This document shows, in pieces, positions 1 through 7,099 of a stretch of DNA of 19,608 nt. The notes under the pieces are model-generated. The model worked only from the letters and a program-made list of their open reading frames with translations, ran no database searches and was not told the origin of the DNA. How positions within the stretch are numbered: position 1 is the stretch's first letter; each line of letters begins with the position of its first letter. Source of the stretch: Alloprevotella sp. (GTDB taxonomy: Bacteria; Bacteroidota; Bacteroidia; Bacteroidales; Bacteroidaceae); assembly GCA_017477205.1 (NCBI GenBank), contig JAFUXE010000022.1, forward strand, positions 1 to 19,608, given 5' to 3'. Both the position numbers and the translations under genes were made by a program.

Positions 1-31
1 CCTATAAAAACGTTAAGTTTTTGCCAGTTTC

Positions 32-63
32 TTTGGTGGTAACAGAATAAATGATTAACTTTG
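32..63 (+). promoter_or_regulatory. Bacteroidota-type promoter inside the left repeat arm
   Basis: TTTG at 32-35, a 20-bp spacer, and TAACTTTG at 56-63 fit the primary-sigma consensus of Bacteroidota (TTTG at -33, TAnnTTTG at -7). Transcription would start near 70 and read inward. It lies in the part of the repeat that is identical in both arms, so every copy of the repeat should carry it. There is no experimental support here. Confidence 0.6.
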
Positions 64-130
64 CACTCACTAAGAAGCGTTCTTTGGAAATGTGTATAAC
101 GAGACAGAATATGTAATTCAGCTCGTTTCT

Positions 131-190
131 AAATCGTTACCCAATTACCATTCAAAATTAGGTAACAAAATGATTTCTAAAGAGTTATAA
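131..190 (+). other. Leader hairpin and six-codon mini-ORF in the repeat arm
   Basis: GTTACC (136-141) pairs with GGTAAC (161-166), and the flanking AAATC (131-135) can pair with GATTT (172-176) across a short A-rich bulge. Four of the five differences between the two repeat arms (142, 153, 158, 159) fall in the loop and none in the stems. An ATG at 170, in an A-rich context, opens a mini-ORF of sequence MISKEL that ends at 190; it is conserved in both arms. This looks like a leader with a start codon held in a stem, but whether the peptide is made is unknown. Confidence 0.4.
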
Positions 191-210
191 ATTTCCCCGT
201 AACAACGGTG

Positions 211-330
211 GGTTCCATAATCCATGAAATCTGTGGTCCCAAGAGCAGTGTCTGTTGTGGTTCCAAAATTCGTGCAATCTGTGGTTTCAAGAGCCGTATC
301 TGTAGTGGTTCTATGGTTCCCAAAGAGGTA
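211..330. repeat. Degenerate 24-bp tandem repeat, four copies plus a partial fifth
   Basis: Units begin with GGT at 211, 235, 259, 283 and 307, exactly 24 bp apart. Units 1 and 3 resemble each other most (GGTTCCA, AATC, GCAATCTGT pattern), as do units 2 and 4 (AAGAGC and TCTGT), so a 48-bp super-period is also visible. The fifth unit decays after GGTTC. The array stays open in one plus-strand and one minus-strand frame, giving 8-residue peptide repeats, but neither frame has a convincing start or a downstream domain, so I treat it as non-coding. Confidence 0.75.
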
Positions 331-397
331 GCTTCGTGGCTGAGGCAGAAGGAAATATCGTGCCTATTAGCAGACTTTAACATTGTTTAACGCCGAC

Positions 398-432
398 TTT
401 GGGAGCATTTCGTTCTGTTCTCCTTAGATTTG
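398..432 (+). promoter_or_regulatory. Probable promoter of the large surface-protein gene
   Basis: TTTG at 398-401 and TAGATTTG at 425-432 are 23 bp apart and fit the Bacteroidota -33/-7 consensus. Transcription would start near 440, leaving a leader of about 75 nt with a small hairpin (TGCGC 449-453 against GCGCA 461-465) and an AT-rich stretch without Shine-Dalgarno sequence before the ATG at 516. Confidence 0.55.
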
Positions 433-515
433 CTGCGCTTTATACAGTGCGCGCGTCTCTGCGCATCGGCAAGCAAACAACTATACCTAATAATAATTAA
501 ACAAATCAATTACTT

Positions 516-3500
516 ATGAGAAAGATTCTATCTCTCTTCTCGCTGCTCCTATTGTGCATAGGAGGAGCGTGGGCGCAGACGTATCATTTTGCTACAGCGC
601 CTACTCAGGTTAATAGTATTACCAGTGGTAAGTATTATGCCATTGACGGCCTTAATCAGGTTAATACCACCAGTCACTTTCTCTTTGATAATGGGACAAA
701 AATTACCAGTAACAATCCTCAATCACTTCCAACCGACTATACTGCAGAAAAATATATATGGAAAATTGAGGGTAATGACACAGATGGTTATACATTACAG
801 AATCTTGCCACTGGAAATTACATGTATTTGGGATCCTATAACGGTAGTACCATTTCCTCTAGCAATTCCCCACAAACAAACGGTATTTTCTTTAGCGGAG
901 ACTATGCAACAATTCGAAACTCCAATGGCCAAGCTATTGATATAGGGGCTTATGGTTCTAATCCAACCACTTGGCCTGGGAGTCAGACACCAGAAGGATC
1001 TCGTAGGTTGAAGATATATGAAGTAACAGTATTGGATATCATTGATGATGCTTGTTATACGATAGATTTCAATTCTTTAAATGGCACAAAAACTTGGGGA
1101 TTGAAAGCAGGAATAAGTCAACAGTCTGCTGTTGCGAATGGGACTGGCGATGTATTCGTGGCTCATTCCTATACTAATGACTCAGGGGATAAACGCTGGA
1201 TTTTTGTAAATAACCTCACTGGCGAGTATCTGGCGTATCACGGAGATGCGACCTCTGCTTTTGATCTTTCCAACGCAATAAACGAATGGAATATTAATTC
1301 CATCGTTGCAGGTAGCGATCATGTAAGTGCTACTGCGGAGGATTGCAGTAATAAACTATGCATCACGAATGACAAACGATACACTGGCAACAATTATAAA
1401 GGTTGCTATATACTTAAAGAGGCTAGTGGTGCTTATGATAACTCTAGTGCCCCTTATTACGACGGTTCTTTCACCTCTGCTCTCACCTTTACCGCCACGG
1501 GAGATGCTGTTAGTGATGCAGCTAAAGTCGCCATCGCAAAATTTGAAGCTCTCATCGAAGTAAGAGCATATCTTCCTTATGCTGCGAACATTTCTGCTTT
1601 ATTTGCAAATCCAAGCAATGTCGTTTCAGAAATCAATGCAGCAACAGATGCAACAACAGCCACATCTATTGCAACAGCCTTCATGAAGTCCCCAGAGGGA
1701 AAGAAATTCCATGCTGTTAACAGCACTGCAACAGATAAATATTTAAATATTGGTACAAGCCAGATTACTGCCACTGCCACTAAACTATATGCCGATGCAA
1801 TAATGGAATTGGAGTATGCTGGCTCCGGAAAGTATTACCTTAAAGGCACAAAGAGCGGATATTATGTAGGCAATCCAGTATCTGGAGGGGCCAACCCAGG
1901 TACTCATGCATCGAAAGCTAATGCCACACCATTATTTGTCGGAAACTATGCTAATACGACTGATAATGTAGTCTATTTCGCACGTACAAAAATAGGCAAT
2001 AATAATCCTGAGGCCATTCACTACAACTCTGGTTACACTGCTCAAGGTAGTGTCGTTGCATGGGCTTATACAGCTGGGGCTTCACAATGGAACATTACAG
2101 CAGTTTCCGATGAAGAATACGAAGCTCTCTGTAACGTCTGCGATGTTACCTATAATGTAATATTGGCCGAATCAGGAGAAGTTAAAGCCTCTTCTACTCA
2201 AGCGGAAGTAATCGGGGCAACATTCTATAATCCTGGTGATGCAACTAGAGATTTCTGCACTTATACATACTTCTCAGACAATGCATGTACAGTACCAATA
2301 ACAACTATTCCAAATGCGACCTCAGCAACAGTATATGCATTAGCTTCGATAGACGCCCCCTTTACTGTAAGCACCGATTATTCTAATGCCATATGGCATA
2401 ATCTGTCTCTGAAAGATTCCACATATCCTTCGTTCTCAACAGAAAGTACTCCTAACGTAACTTTGCCTACAGCTCCCAGTGAAAATGAAGATAATGTTGA
2501 ATGGGCCTTCATAGGAAATCCTTATGATGGGTATCAGATTATAAATAAAGCTGCTGGCGAAGGATATGTGTTAGGTTCCGAGAGTGCAGCTGGCGATGGA
2601 GATGATGGTGGAAAGACATATGCCACACTTGCTACAGAAGGGACACAAACATATGAACTATGGTTCCCTAAGAGCAGCACCTTTATTACTAATGGTTTTT
2701 ACCTCTTTAATGGAGCTGGACATGCCCTAAATCAACGTAGCAACAACAACCTTGCATATTGGACTGGAGGATATGATAAAGGGTCTACATTTATGGTATC
2801 TGGTATTGCAGAGAATACCACAGAATTAACTACCATCATCAACGCATTGGACCTATATCCATACGGATCAGCTTTTGGCGAGTATAGTCTTTCTGGTAGC
2901 TATGCTGGTTATACCAGTATAATGCCCACTTCCATTATACCATGGTTAAAAACTGATTACTCCTATTATCGTTTAATGATGGCTAGAACTCTTCTTAATG
3001 CAACATCCATCAACTTACCCAGTGCAGGTCAGTTCCTTTTTGTTAAGGGTGGCAACAGCGGTAAGTATGTTAAGTATGGAGATAAAGTTAATTCTCGATA
3101 TCCAATGGGTAACGCTGATGATACGGCCATTTTCTATTTTGATGGGACTCATATGCTATCATATTCTAGTGGTATCTACTGGGGTGTAACAGGTGGAAAT
3201 TGGAATTGGGCTGCTATTGGTGGAAGTGGTAGCGAGATCAAATTTGCTGAATCAAATTCTATGGGCAAATACTTTGTAAAGCTAACAAGTGTTGAAACGA
3301 CAAAACCTGATGTCCTTCTTTATGATAACAGCACAAACTGTGATCGTGGAGGATTTAATGGAACTAACGGCGTTACAGATGCCAGATACACTTGGAACCT
3401 TGAAGCCGTTACCGAACTCCCCATCGCACTAGCGAACTGTAAGGAATACCTCAACGCTTCGGAAGACGTTTTCTACACGACGCTCTACATGCCTGTGAAG

Positions 3501-3980
3501 GTTAAGGTTACTGGTGCAGAAGTGTACAAGGTCGTAGAAGGTGCCGAGGCTAACACGCTCGACATGGAGCTCATTGCTGACGGCGTGGTTCCCGCCAACA
3601 CAGGTGTTATCCTGAAAAACGACACTGGAGCAGCTACGGCGACCATCTGCACAGACGAAAGCACCGAGACAAGCGTCCTGACAGGTACGGCTCCCGCTAT
3701 CGTTAAGCCCGAAAGTGACGTATATGTACTGAGTGTGGCTAACGAGAAGCTTGGATTCTACAAGTTTGCAGGCGAAACGATGAAGGGCTTCCGCGCATAC
3801 TACGCTCCCGAAACAAGCAGCGACGCCCGCGGCTTCGTACTGAACCTTGGCGAAACAACGAGCATCGGCTCGTCACTTGTCACTGGCAACTCGTCACAGG
3901 TGTACGACCTCCAGGGTCGCCGCGTCATTGCTCCCGCAAAGGGACTGTATATCATCAACGGCAAGAAGGTGGTAAAGTAA
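516..3980 (+). CDS. Large secreted surface protein with beta-rich repeats and C-terminal sorting-like tail
   Basis: This is a 1154-residue exported protein. Residues 1-20 form a classical signal peptide (basic MRK, hydrophobic core, cleavage after AWA). The mature part is rich in Ser, Thr, Asn, Gly and Tyr and holds several related segments of the 'W-x-I ... GYxLxNxxTGxYxxxG' kind, near residues 40-110, 180-245, 400-455, 665-690 and 835-895, which recall beta-trefoil or lectin-like modules. The last ~190 residues end in YDLQGRRV, then GLYIINGKKVVK, resembling the Por/type IX secretion tail of Bacteroidota. I cannot assign an enzyme activity or ligand. Base composition changes abruptly near 3400: one sampled 60-base line upstream (2881-2940) has 23 G+C, one downstream (3661-3720) has 36, so the tail matches the genome and the body does not. 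A 62-residue gene follows 31 bp later. The ATG at 516 is chosen because it directly precedes the signal peptide. Confidence 0.85.
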   Translation: MRKILSLFSLLLLCIGGAWAQTYHFATAPTQVNSITSGKYYAIDGLNQVNTTSHFLFDNGTKITSNNPQSLPTDYTAEKYIWKIEGNDTDGYTLQNLATGNYMYLGSYNGSTISSSNSPQTNGIFFSGDYATIRNSNGQAIDIGAYGSNPTTWPGSQTPEGSRRLKIYEVTVLDIIDDACYTIDFNSLNGTKTWGLKAGISQQSAVANGTGDVFVAHSYTNDSGDKRWIFVNNLTGEYLAYHGDATSAFDLSNAINEWNINSIVAGSDHVSATAEDCSNKLCITNDKRYTGNNYKGCYILKEASGAYDNSSAPYYDGSFTSALTFTATGDAVSDAAKVAIAKFEALIEVRAYLPYAANISALFANPSNVVSEINAATDATTATSIATAFMKSPEGKKFHAVNSTATDKYLNIGTSQITATATKLYADAIMELEYAGSGKYYLKGTKSGYYVGNPVSGGANPGTHASKANATPLFVGNYANTTDNVVYFARTKIGNNNPEAIHYNSGYTAQGSVVAWAYTAGASQWNITAVSDEEYEALCNVCDVTYNVILAESGEVKASSTQAEVIGATFYNPGDATRDFCTYTYFSDNACTVPITTIPNATSATVYALASIDAPFTVSTDYSNAIWHNLSLKDSTYPSFSTESTPNVTLPTAPSENEDNVEWAFIGNPYDGYQIINKAAGEGYVLGSESAAGDGDDGGKTYATLATEGTQTYELWFPKSSTFITNGFYLFNGAGHALNQRSNNNLAYWTGGYDKGSTFMVSGIAENTTELTTIINALDLYPYGSAFGEYSLSGSYAGYTSIMPTSIIPWLKTDYSYYRLMMARTLLNATSINLPSAGQFLFVKGGNSGKYVKYGDKVNSRYPMGNADDTAIFYFDGTHMLSYSSGIYWGVTGGNWNWAAIGGSGSEIKFAESNSMGKYFVKLTSVETTKPDVLLYDNSTNCDRGGFNGTNGVTDARYTWNLEAVTELPIALANCKEYLNASEDVFYTTLYMPVKVKVTGAEVYKVVEGAEANTLDMELIADGVVPANTGVILKNDTGAATATICTDESTETSVLTGTAPAIVKPESDVYVLSVANEKLGFYKFAGETMKGFRAYYAPETSSDARGFVLNLGETTSIGSSLVTGNSSQVYDLQGRRVIAPAKGLYIINGKKVVK

Positions 3981-4011
3981 ACATGTGTAACATCTAAAAG
4001 CAGATAGAACA

Positions 4012-4200
4012 ATGAAAAAGACATATCAAACACCTTCTGTCACTGAGGTGAAACTCGAAATGAACTCTTCCGTCATGCTATCGATAAGCGGCACGGAAGT
4101 CGGCGGCTCTGGCGATACCGGCCCCGGACAGCTTACGCGTGAATACGGCGGCTGGAGCAGTGAGAACTGGTCCGACGTCGAAGACGAGGAAGAGTATTAA
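4012..4200 (+). CDS. Small acidic protein of the 'MKK-Y-x-P' Bacteroidales type, function unknown
   Basis: This 62-residue protein starts MKKTYQTPSVTEVKLE, has a Gly/Ser-rich middle (GGSGDTGPG) and ends in a strongly acidic run (DVEDEEEY). Many Prevotella and Bacteroides genomes encode short proteins with this basic, Pro-containing start followed by a variable Gly-rich and acidic tail; no function is known to me. It has no signal peptide or membrane segment and no Cys. It lies 31 bp after the surface-protein stop and directly before a strong terminator, so the two genes very probably share a transcript. Its GC-rich codon use matches the C-terminal tail of the upstream gene. A peptide precursor is possible, but no modification or export genes are nearby. 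Confidence 0.7.
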   Translation: MKKTYQTPSVTEVKLEMNSSVMLSISGTEVGGSGDTGPGQLTREYGGWSSENWSDVEDEEEY

Positions 4201-4245
4201 GCATAAGACCCTCTGCCTCACGGAGGCAAGAAAATAATCCCTGAT

Positions 4246-4283
4246 AATCTCCGCTGCGGAATCCAACCGCAGCGGAGATTTTT
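4246..4283 (+). terminator. Rho-independent terminator of the surface-protein transcript
   Basis: A perfect 14-bp stem (AATCTCCGCTGCGG at 4246-4259 against 4267-4280) with a 7-nt loop is followed by further Ts to 4283. A smaller hairpin, TGCCTC (4214-4219) against GAGGCA (4223-4228), precedes it just after the stop codon. Confidence 0.93.
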
Positions 4284-4311
4284 CAAATTTCGGGAGTTGG
4301 TTTGTGAAAGA

Positions 4312-4409
4312 TTCCCCACAGGGGAAAGTCACCCTATCGGGGGGGAGTGAGTGGGGTTTGGCAGATTCCCCGCAGGGGAAGTAGAATTTAGGCAGGGGCA
4401 GCGCCCCTG
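4312..4409. repeat. Cluster of three short palindromes in the intergenic spacer
   Basis: Two near-identical palindromes, TTCCCC-ACA-GGGGAA (4312-4326) and TTCCCC-GCA-GGGGAA (4366-4380), each preceded by GA, are followed by CAGGGGC-AGC-GCCCCTG (4393-4409). All have 6-7 bp stems with 3-nt loops. Together with the terminator they dominate the 440-bp space between the small acidic gene and the ATPase. They resemble dispersed REP-like intergenic hairpins. From 4410 to about 4540 I see nothing recognisable. Confidence 0.7.
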
Positions 4410-4546
4410 TTACATGGCCAACAAGAAAGGTAAACTCTCAGAGCCCAGTTGGGGTCTTCTCCTCGGCGAAGCTTTGAGACAAATGCACCATCTTCCAACT
4501 TCCAAAACTCATCCGTCCTAACCCGGGTTTTATGCCGAAACAACCC

Positions 4547-4616
4547 AAAATTGCACTGTCGCAGTGCAATTTTCACTGCATTTCTGCACTATTATAGTGC
4601 AATTTCACTATCTTTG
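4547..4616 (+). promoter_or_regulatory. Promoter with two operator-like TGCACT palindromes before the ATPase
   Basis: A perfect 12-bp inverted repeat AAAATTGCACTG with a 3-nt centre spans 4547-4573. A second palindrome, TGCACTA-TTA-TAGTGCA, spans 4585-4601. Both share the half-site TGCACT/AGTGCA and a 3-nt centre. A -7 element TATCTTTG lies at 4609-4616, so the second palindrome sits in the -33 region, where a bound repressor would block the polymerase. Neither palindrome has a T-run that would make it a terminator. The ATPase start is 24 bp after the -7 element. Confidence 0.6.
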
Positions 4617-4640
4617 CACCAACGAAACGACGTTGAATTT

Positions 4641-5813
4641 ATGAATATTTCACTTACAGCCCTCATGGAGGGGCAGCTGAAACAGACCACATCATCCTTT
4701 CACAGGTACATGTTTTCACAGGTTAGCTGGGACGCTCGCATGTTTGGGCTTGTCGGGCCGCGCGGCGTGGGCAAGTCCACAATGATTCTGCAATATATCA
4801 AGGAGCACAGAGACGAAAGGCGCATGTTCTATGTCTCCGCCGACCACCTCTATTTCACGTCTCACACACTGGTAGAACTGGTTGATGAGTTTGCAAAAGA
4901 AGGCGGCGAACAAATTTTCATTGATGAAATCCACAAATACGAGAACTGGTCGCGCGAGCTGAAACAGATTTATGATTCGCATCCGGACGTGAAGGTTGGC
5001 TTTACTGGTTCTTCCGTCTTGGATATCTATAAAGGATATGCCGACCTGAGCCGTCGCTCTCCCATCTTTATGATGCAGGGACTATCGTTCAGGGAGTTCC
5101 TGAAGTTGTTCCATCAGATTGAAATTCCGGTATGCACTCTTGACGACATACTTCAAAACAAGCCTGTGGCATCCGAAGTGACTCACCCGCTCCCTCTGTT
5201 TCATGACTACCTGCAACGGGGCTATTATCCCTTTGCCCAGGAGGGCGACTACGAGATACGCCTCCGTCAGGTGGTGAATCAGACCATGGAAGTTGACATA
5301 CCGCTTTACGCCGGAATGAACACTTCTACTGGCAGGAAGCTCAAAAAGCTCCTGTCCGTTATTGCCCAGAGCGTGCCCTTCAAACCGGCAATGAATTCCA
5401 TCGCAACGGCAGTAGGCGTGAGCCGTAACGTCCTTCCCGACTATTTCCTCTACATGGAACAAGCGGGCATGATAGGACAGCTACGTGACGACACGGGCGG
5501 AATCAGAGGTGTAGGCAAAGTGGAAAAGGTGTATCTTGACAACACCAGCCTGGCATATTTACTGGGCGGCTCCTCGACAGACATCGGAAACGTCCGCGAG
5601 ACTTTCTTCTATAATCAAACACGCGTAACCACTGACGTCATCAGTTCCCGCATCAGCGACTTCCAGATTGGAGGAAGGACTTTCGAAATCGGAGGAAGAA
5701 AGAAAGGGAAAAGACAAATCTCCGAGGCACAGGAGGGCTATATCGTGAAAGACGACATAGAGTTCGGCTCGGGCAACATCATTCCCCTCTGGGCCTTCGG
5801 CCTTCTTTATTGA
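4641..5813 (+). CDS. ATP-binding protein of the AAA_14 / DUF4143 family
   Basis: This 390-residue protein is a P-loop ATPase of a type common in many copies in Bacteroidales. Walker A is GPRGVGKS (39-46), Walker B QIFIDEIHK (91-99), a sensor-like FTGSS follows at 121-125 and an arginine pair LSRRSP at 136-141. The middle (about 150-300) is helical and winged-helix-like, and the C-terminal part carries FEIGGRKKGKRQ and ends IIPLWAFGLLY, as in the DUF4143 nuclease-fold domain. The role of the family is not settled; defence, toxin and surface-locus functions have all been suggested. The ATG at 4641 is preferred over an in-frame GTG at 4449, because that extension would run through the palindromic promoter and has no conserved content. 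It stands alone, with its own regulated-looking promoter. Confidence 0.9.
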   Translation: MNISLTALMEGQLKQTTSSFHRYMFSQVSWDARMFGLVGPRGVGKSTMILQYIKEHRDERRMFYVSADHLYFTSHTLVELVDEFAKEGGEQIFIDEIHKYENWSRELKQIYDSHPDVKVGFTGSSVLDIYKGYADLSRRSPIFMMQGLSFREFLKLFHQIEIPVCTLDDILQNKPVASEVTHPLPLFHDYLQRGYYPFAQEGDYEIRLRQVVNQTMEVDIPLYAGMNTSTGRKLKKLLSVIAQSVPFKPAMNSIATAVGVSRNVLPDYFLYMEQAGMIGQLRDDTGGIRGVGKVEKVYLDNTSLAYLLGGSSTDIGNVRETFFYNQTRVTTDVISSRISDFQIGGRTFEIGGRKKGKRQISEAQEGYIVKDDIEFGSGNIIPLWAFGLLY

Positions 5814-5851
5814 CGGTTTCTCATTTCATAAAACATGAAACGTAAAACATG

Positions 5852-5885
5852 AAAAAAGGGATGTGCCCGGTGGGTACATCCCTTT
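5852..5885 (-). terminator. Terminator of recA and of the minus-strand operon
   Basis: AAAGGGATGT (5855-5864) pairs with ACATCCCTTT (5876-5885), and the inner GCCC/GGGT extends the stem to 14 bp around a 3-nt loop. On the minus strand the stem ends in a run of six Ts (complement of 5852-5857), which makes it a good terminator 20 nt after the recA stop. On the plus strand only three Ts follow, so it could serve the ATPase gene weakly. The preceding spacer holds a duplicated AAACATGAAA. Confidence 0.88.
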
Positions 5886-5905
5886 AAGGAAAACGGGGCG
5901 AAGGC

Positions 5906-6958
5906 TCAGGCTTCTTCCTCGGACTTTGAGGCTGTGGGCACGCCGTCCCGCAGCTTTTCGACGATGAGGCCGCGCAGCTCCTCGGCAAGTTCCTCGTTGT
6001 CGCGCAGGAGGTTCTTCAGGGCCTCGCGACCCTGGCAGAGGCGCGTCTCGCCGTAGCTGAACCACGAGCCGCTCTTCTTGATGACGCCAGTCTCCACACC
6101 GAGGTCGGCAATCTCACCGACGCGGGAGATACCTTCACCGAAGGAGATTTCAAACTCGGCCTTGCGGAAGGGCGGCGCCACCTTATTCTTGACAATCTTC
6201 ACGCGCACCAGGTTGCCGACGGGACGGTCGCCGTCCTTCAGGGTGGAGGTGCGGCGGATGTCGAGGCGTACGCTGGCGTAGAACTTCAGGGCGTTACCGC
6301 CAGTGGTGGTCTCGGGATTGCCGAACATGATGCCTATCTTCTCACGCAACTGGTTGATGAAGATGCAGGTGGTGCGGGTCTTGCCGATGGTGGCGGTGAG
6401 CTTACGGAGAGCCTGGCTCATGAGGCGTGCCTGGAGACCCACCTTGTTGTCGCCCATGTCGCCGTCGATTTCGGCCTTCGGCGTGAGGGCTGCCACGGAG
6501 TCGATGACGACAATGTCAACGGCTGCGCTGCTGATGAGCTGGTCGGCAATCTGGAGAGCCTGCTCGCCATTGTCGGGCTGGGCGATGAGGAGGTTGTCAA
6601 CGTCGGCACCGAGCTTCTCGGCATAGAAGCGGTCGAAGGCGTGCTCAGCATCGATGAAGGCTGCATAGCCGCCTGCTTTCTGTGCCTCAGCGATGGCATG
6701 GAGGGCGAGCGTCGTCTTACCGCTGCTCTCGGGGCCGTAGATTTCAATGATGCGTCCCTTGGGATAGCCGCCTACTCCGAGGGCGGCATCCAAGGCCATG
6801 CTGCCGGTGGGGATGACCTCGACATCCTCAATCTTCTCGTCGCCGAGCTTCATGATGGAGCCTTTTCCGAAGTCTTTCTCTATCTTTGCCATTGCGGCTT
6901 GCAGGGCTTTGAGTTTGCCGTCGGCAGCCGTCTTTTCAAGGTCTTCTTTCTTTGCCAT
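5906..6958 (-). CDS. recA: Recombinase RecA
   Basis: This 350-residue protein forms the DNA-strand-exchange filament and triggers LexA-type self-cleavage in the SOS response. Walker A is GPESSGKT (75-82), Walker B VDIVVIDS (147-154), and the ssDNA-binding L2 region [15 protein letters not shown] is intact. The N-terminal filament segment ([16 protein letters not shown]) and a short acidic C-terminus (SEEEA) are both present, so the protein is full length. It is the last gene of the minus-strand run and is followed by a terminator. The 135-bp spacer to bcp is almost wholly an 8-bp-module repeat, and no LexA-like palindrome or TAnnTTTG promoter can be seen in it on this strand, so read-through from upstream or a promoter inside bcp must be considered. 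Confidence 0.99.
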   Translation of the reverse strand: MAKKEDLEKTAADGKLKALQAAMAKIEKDFGKGSIMKLGDEKIEDVEVIPTGSMALDAALGVGGYPKGRIIEIYGPESSGKTTLALHAIAEAQKAGGYAAFIDAEHAFDRFYAEKLGADVDNLLIAQPDNGEQALQIADQLISSAAVDIVVIDSVAALTPKAEIDGDMGDNKVGLQARLMSQALRKLTATIGKTRTTCIFINQLREKIGIMFGNPETTTGGNALKFYASVRLDIRRTSTLKDGDRPVGNLVRVKIVKNKVAPPFRKAEFEISFGEGISRVGEIADLGVETGVIKKSGSWFSYGETRLCQGREALKNLLRDNEELAEELRGLIVEKLRDGVPTASKSEEEA

Positions 6959-6963
6959 GTTTG

Positions 6964-7099
6964 GTTTGTTGGTTTATAGGTTTGTTGGTTTATAGGTTTG
7001 TTGGTTTATAGGTTTGTTGGTTTATAGGTTTGTTGGTTTGTTGGTTTATAGGTTTGTTGGTTTGTTGGTTTATAGGTTTGTTGGTTTTTGGGTTTATAG
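6964..7099. repeat. 8-bp-module minisatellite forming the recA leader
   Basis: Positions 6964-7099 are 17 consecutive 8-bp modules, mainly of two kinds, GTTTGTTG (A) and GTTTATAG (B). In plus-strand order they read ABABABAB-AAB-AAB-A-x-B, where x is GTTTTTGG. The plus strand has no C between 6957 and 7107, so the recA-sense transcript has no G for about 150 nt. The bcp stop codon (7094-7096) lies inside the last B module, and the recA ATG follows 5 bp after the first. The perfect modules make this a good candidate for copy-number variation by slippage. Confidence 0.95.

Larger units (their letters stand above)
1..205 (+). repeat. Left arm of a 205-bp terminal inverted repeat
   Basis: Positions 1-205 match the reverse complement of 19404-19608. 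I aligned them base by base: 1-141 are identical, then differences occur only at 142, 153, 158, 159 and 194, and similarity stops after the shared GTAACAA at 199-205. Inside the arm are a small AT hairpin (AAAAAC at 6-11 against GTTTTT at 17-22), a promoter (32-63), and a leader hairpin with a mini-ORF (131-190). There is no transposase and no tRNA-like sequence. The true repeat probably continues outward past the window edge, so its full length and nature cannot be seen here. Confidence 0.97.

Noticed and set aside
211..330. CRISPR array
   Set aside because: The 24-bp units are contiguous without spacers of independent sequence, and no cas gene is present.
208..390. 60-codon Cys-rich frame over the 24-bp tandem repeat
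   Set aside because: It needs a GTG start at the edge of the repeat arm, has no recognisable domain, and its opposite strand is equally open, as expected for an array with a period divisible by three.
4449..4640. Upstream extension of the ATPase from an in-frame GTG
   Set aside because: It would translate the operator palindromes and the -7 element, and the added residues show no family content.
6977..7080. Array of six TAGGTTTG motifs on the plus strand, each resembling a -7 element
   Set aside because: TTTG words upstream are spaced 8, 16, 24 or 32 bp away because of the 8-bp modules, not the usual ~20, and transcripts would only read antisense to bcp. It follows from the repeat composition.
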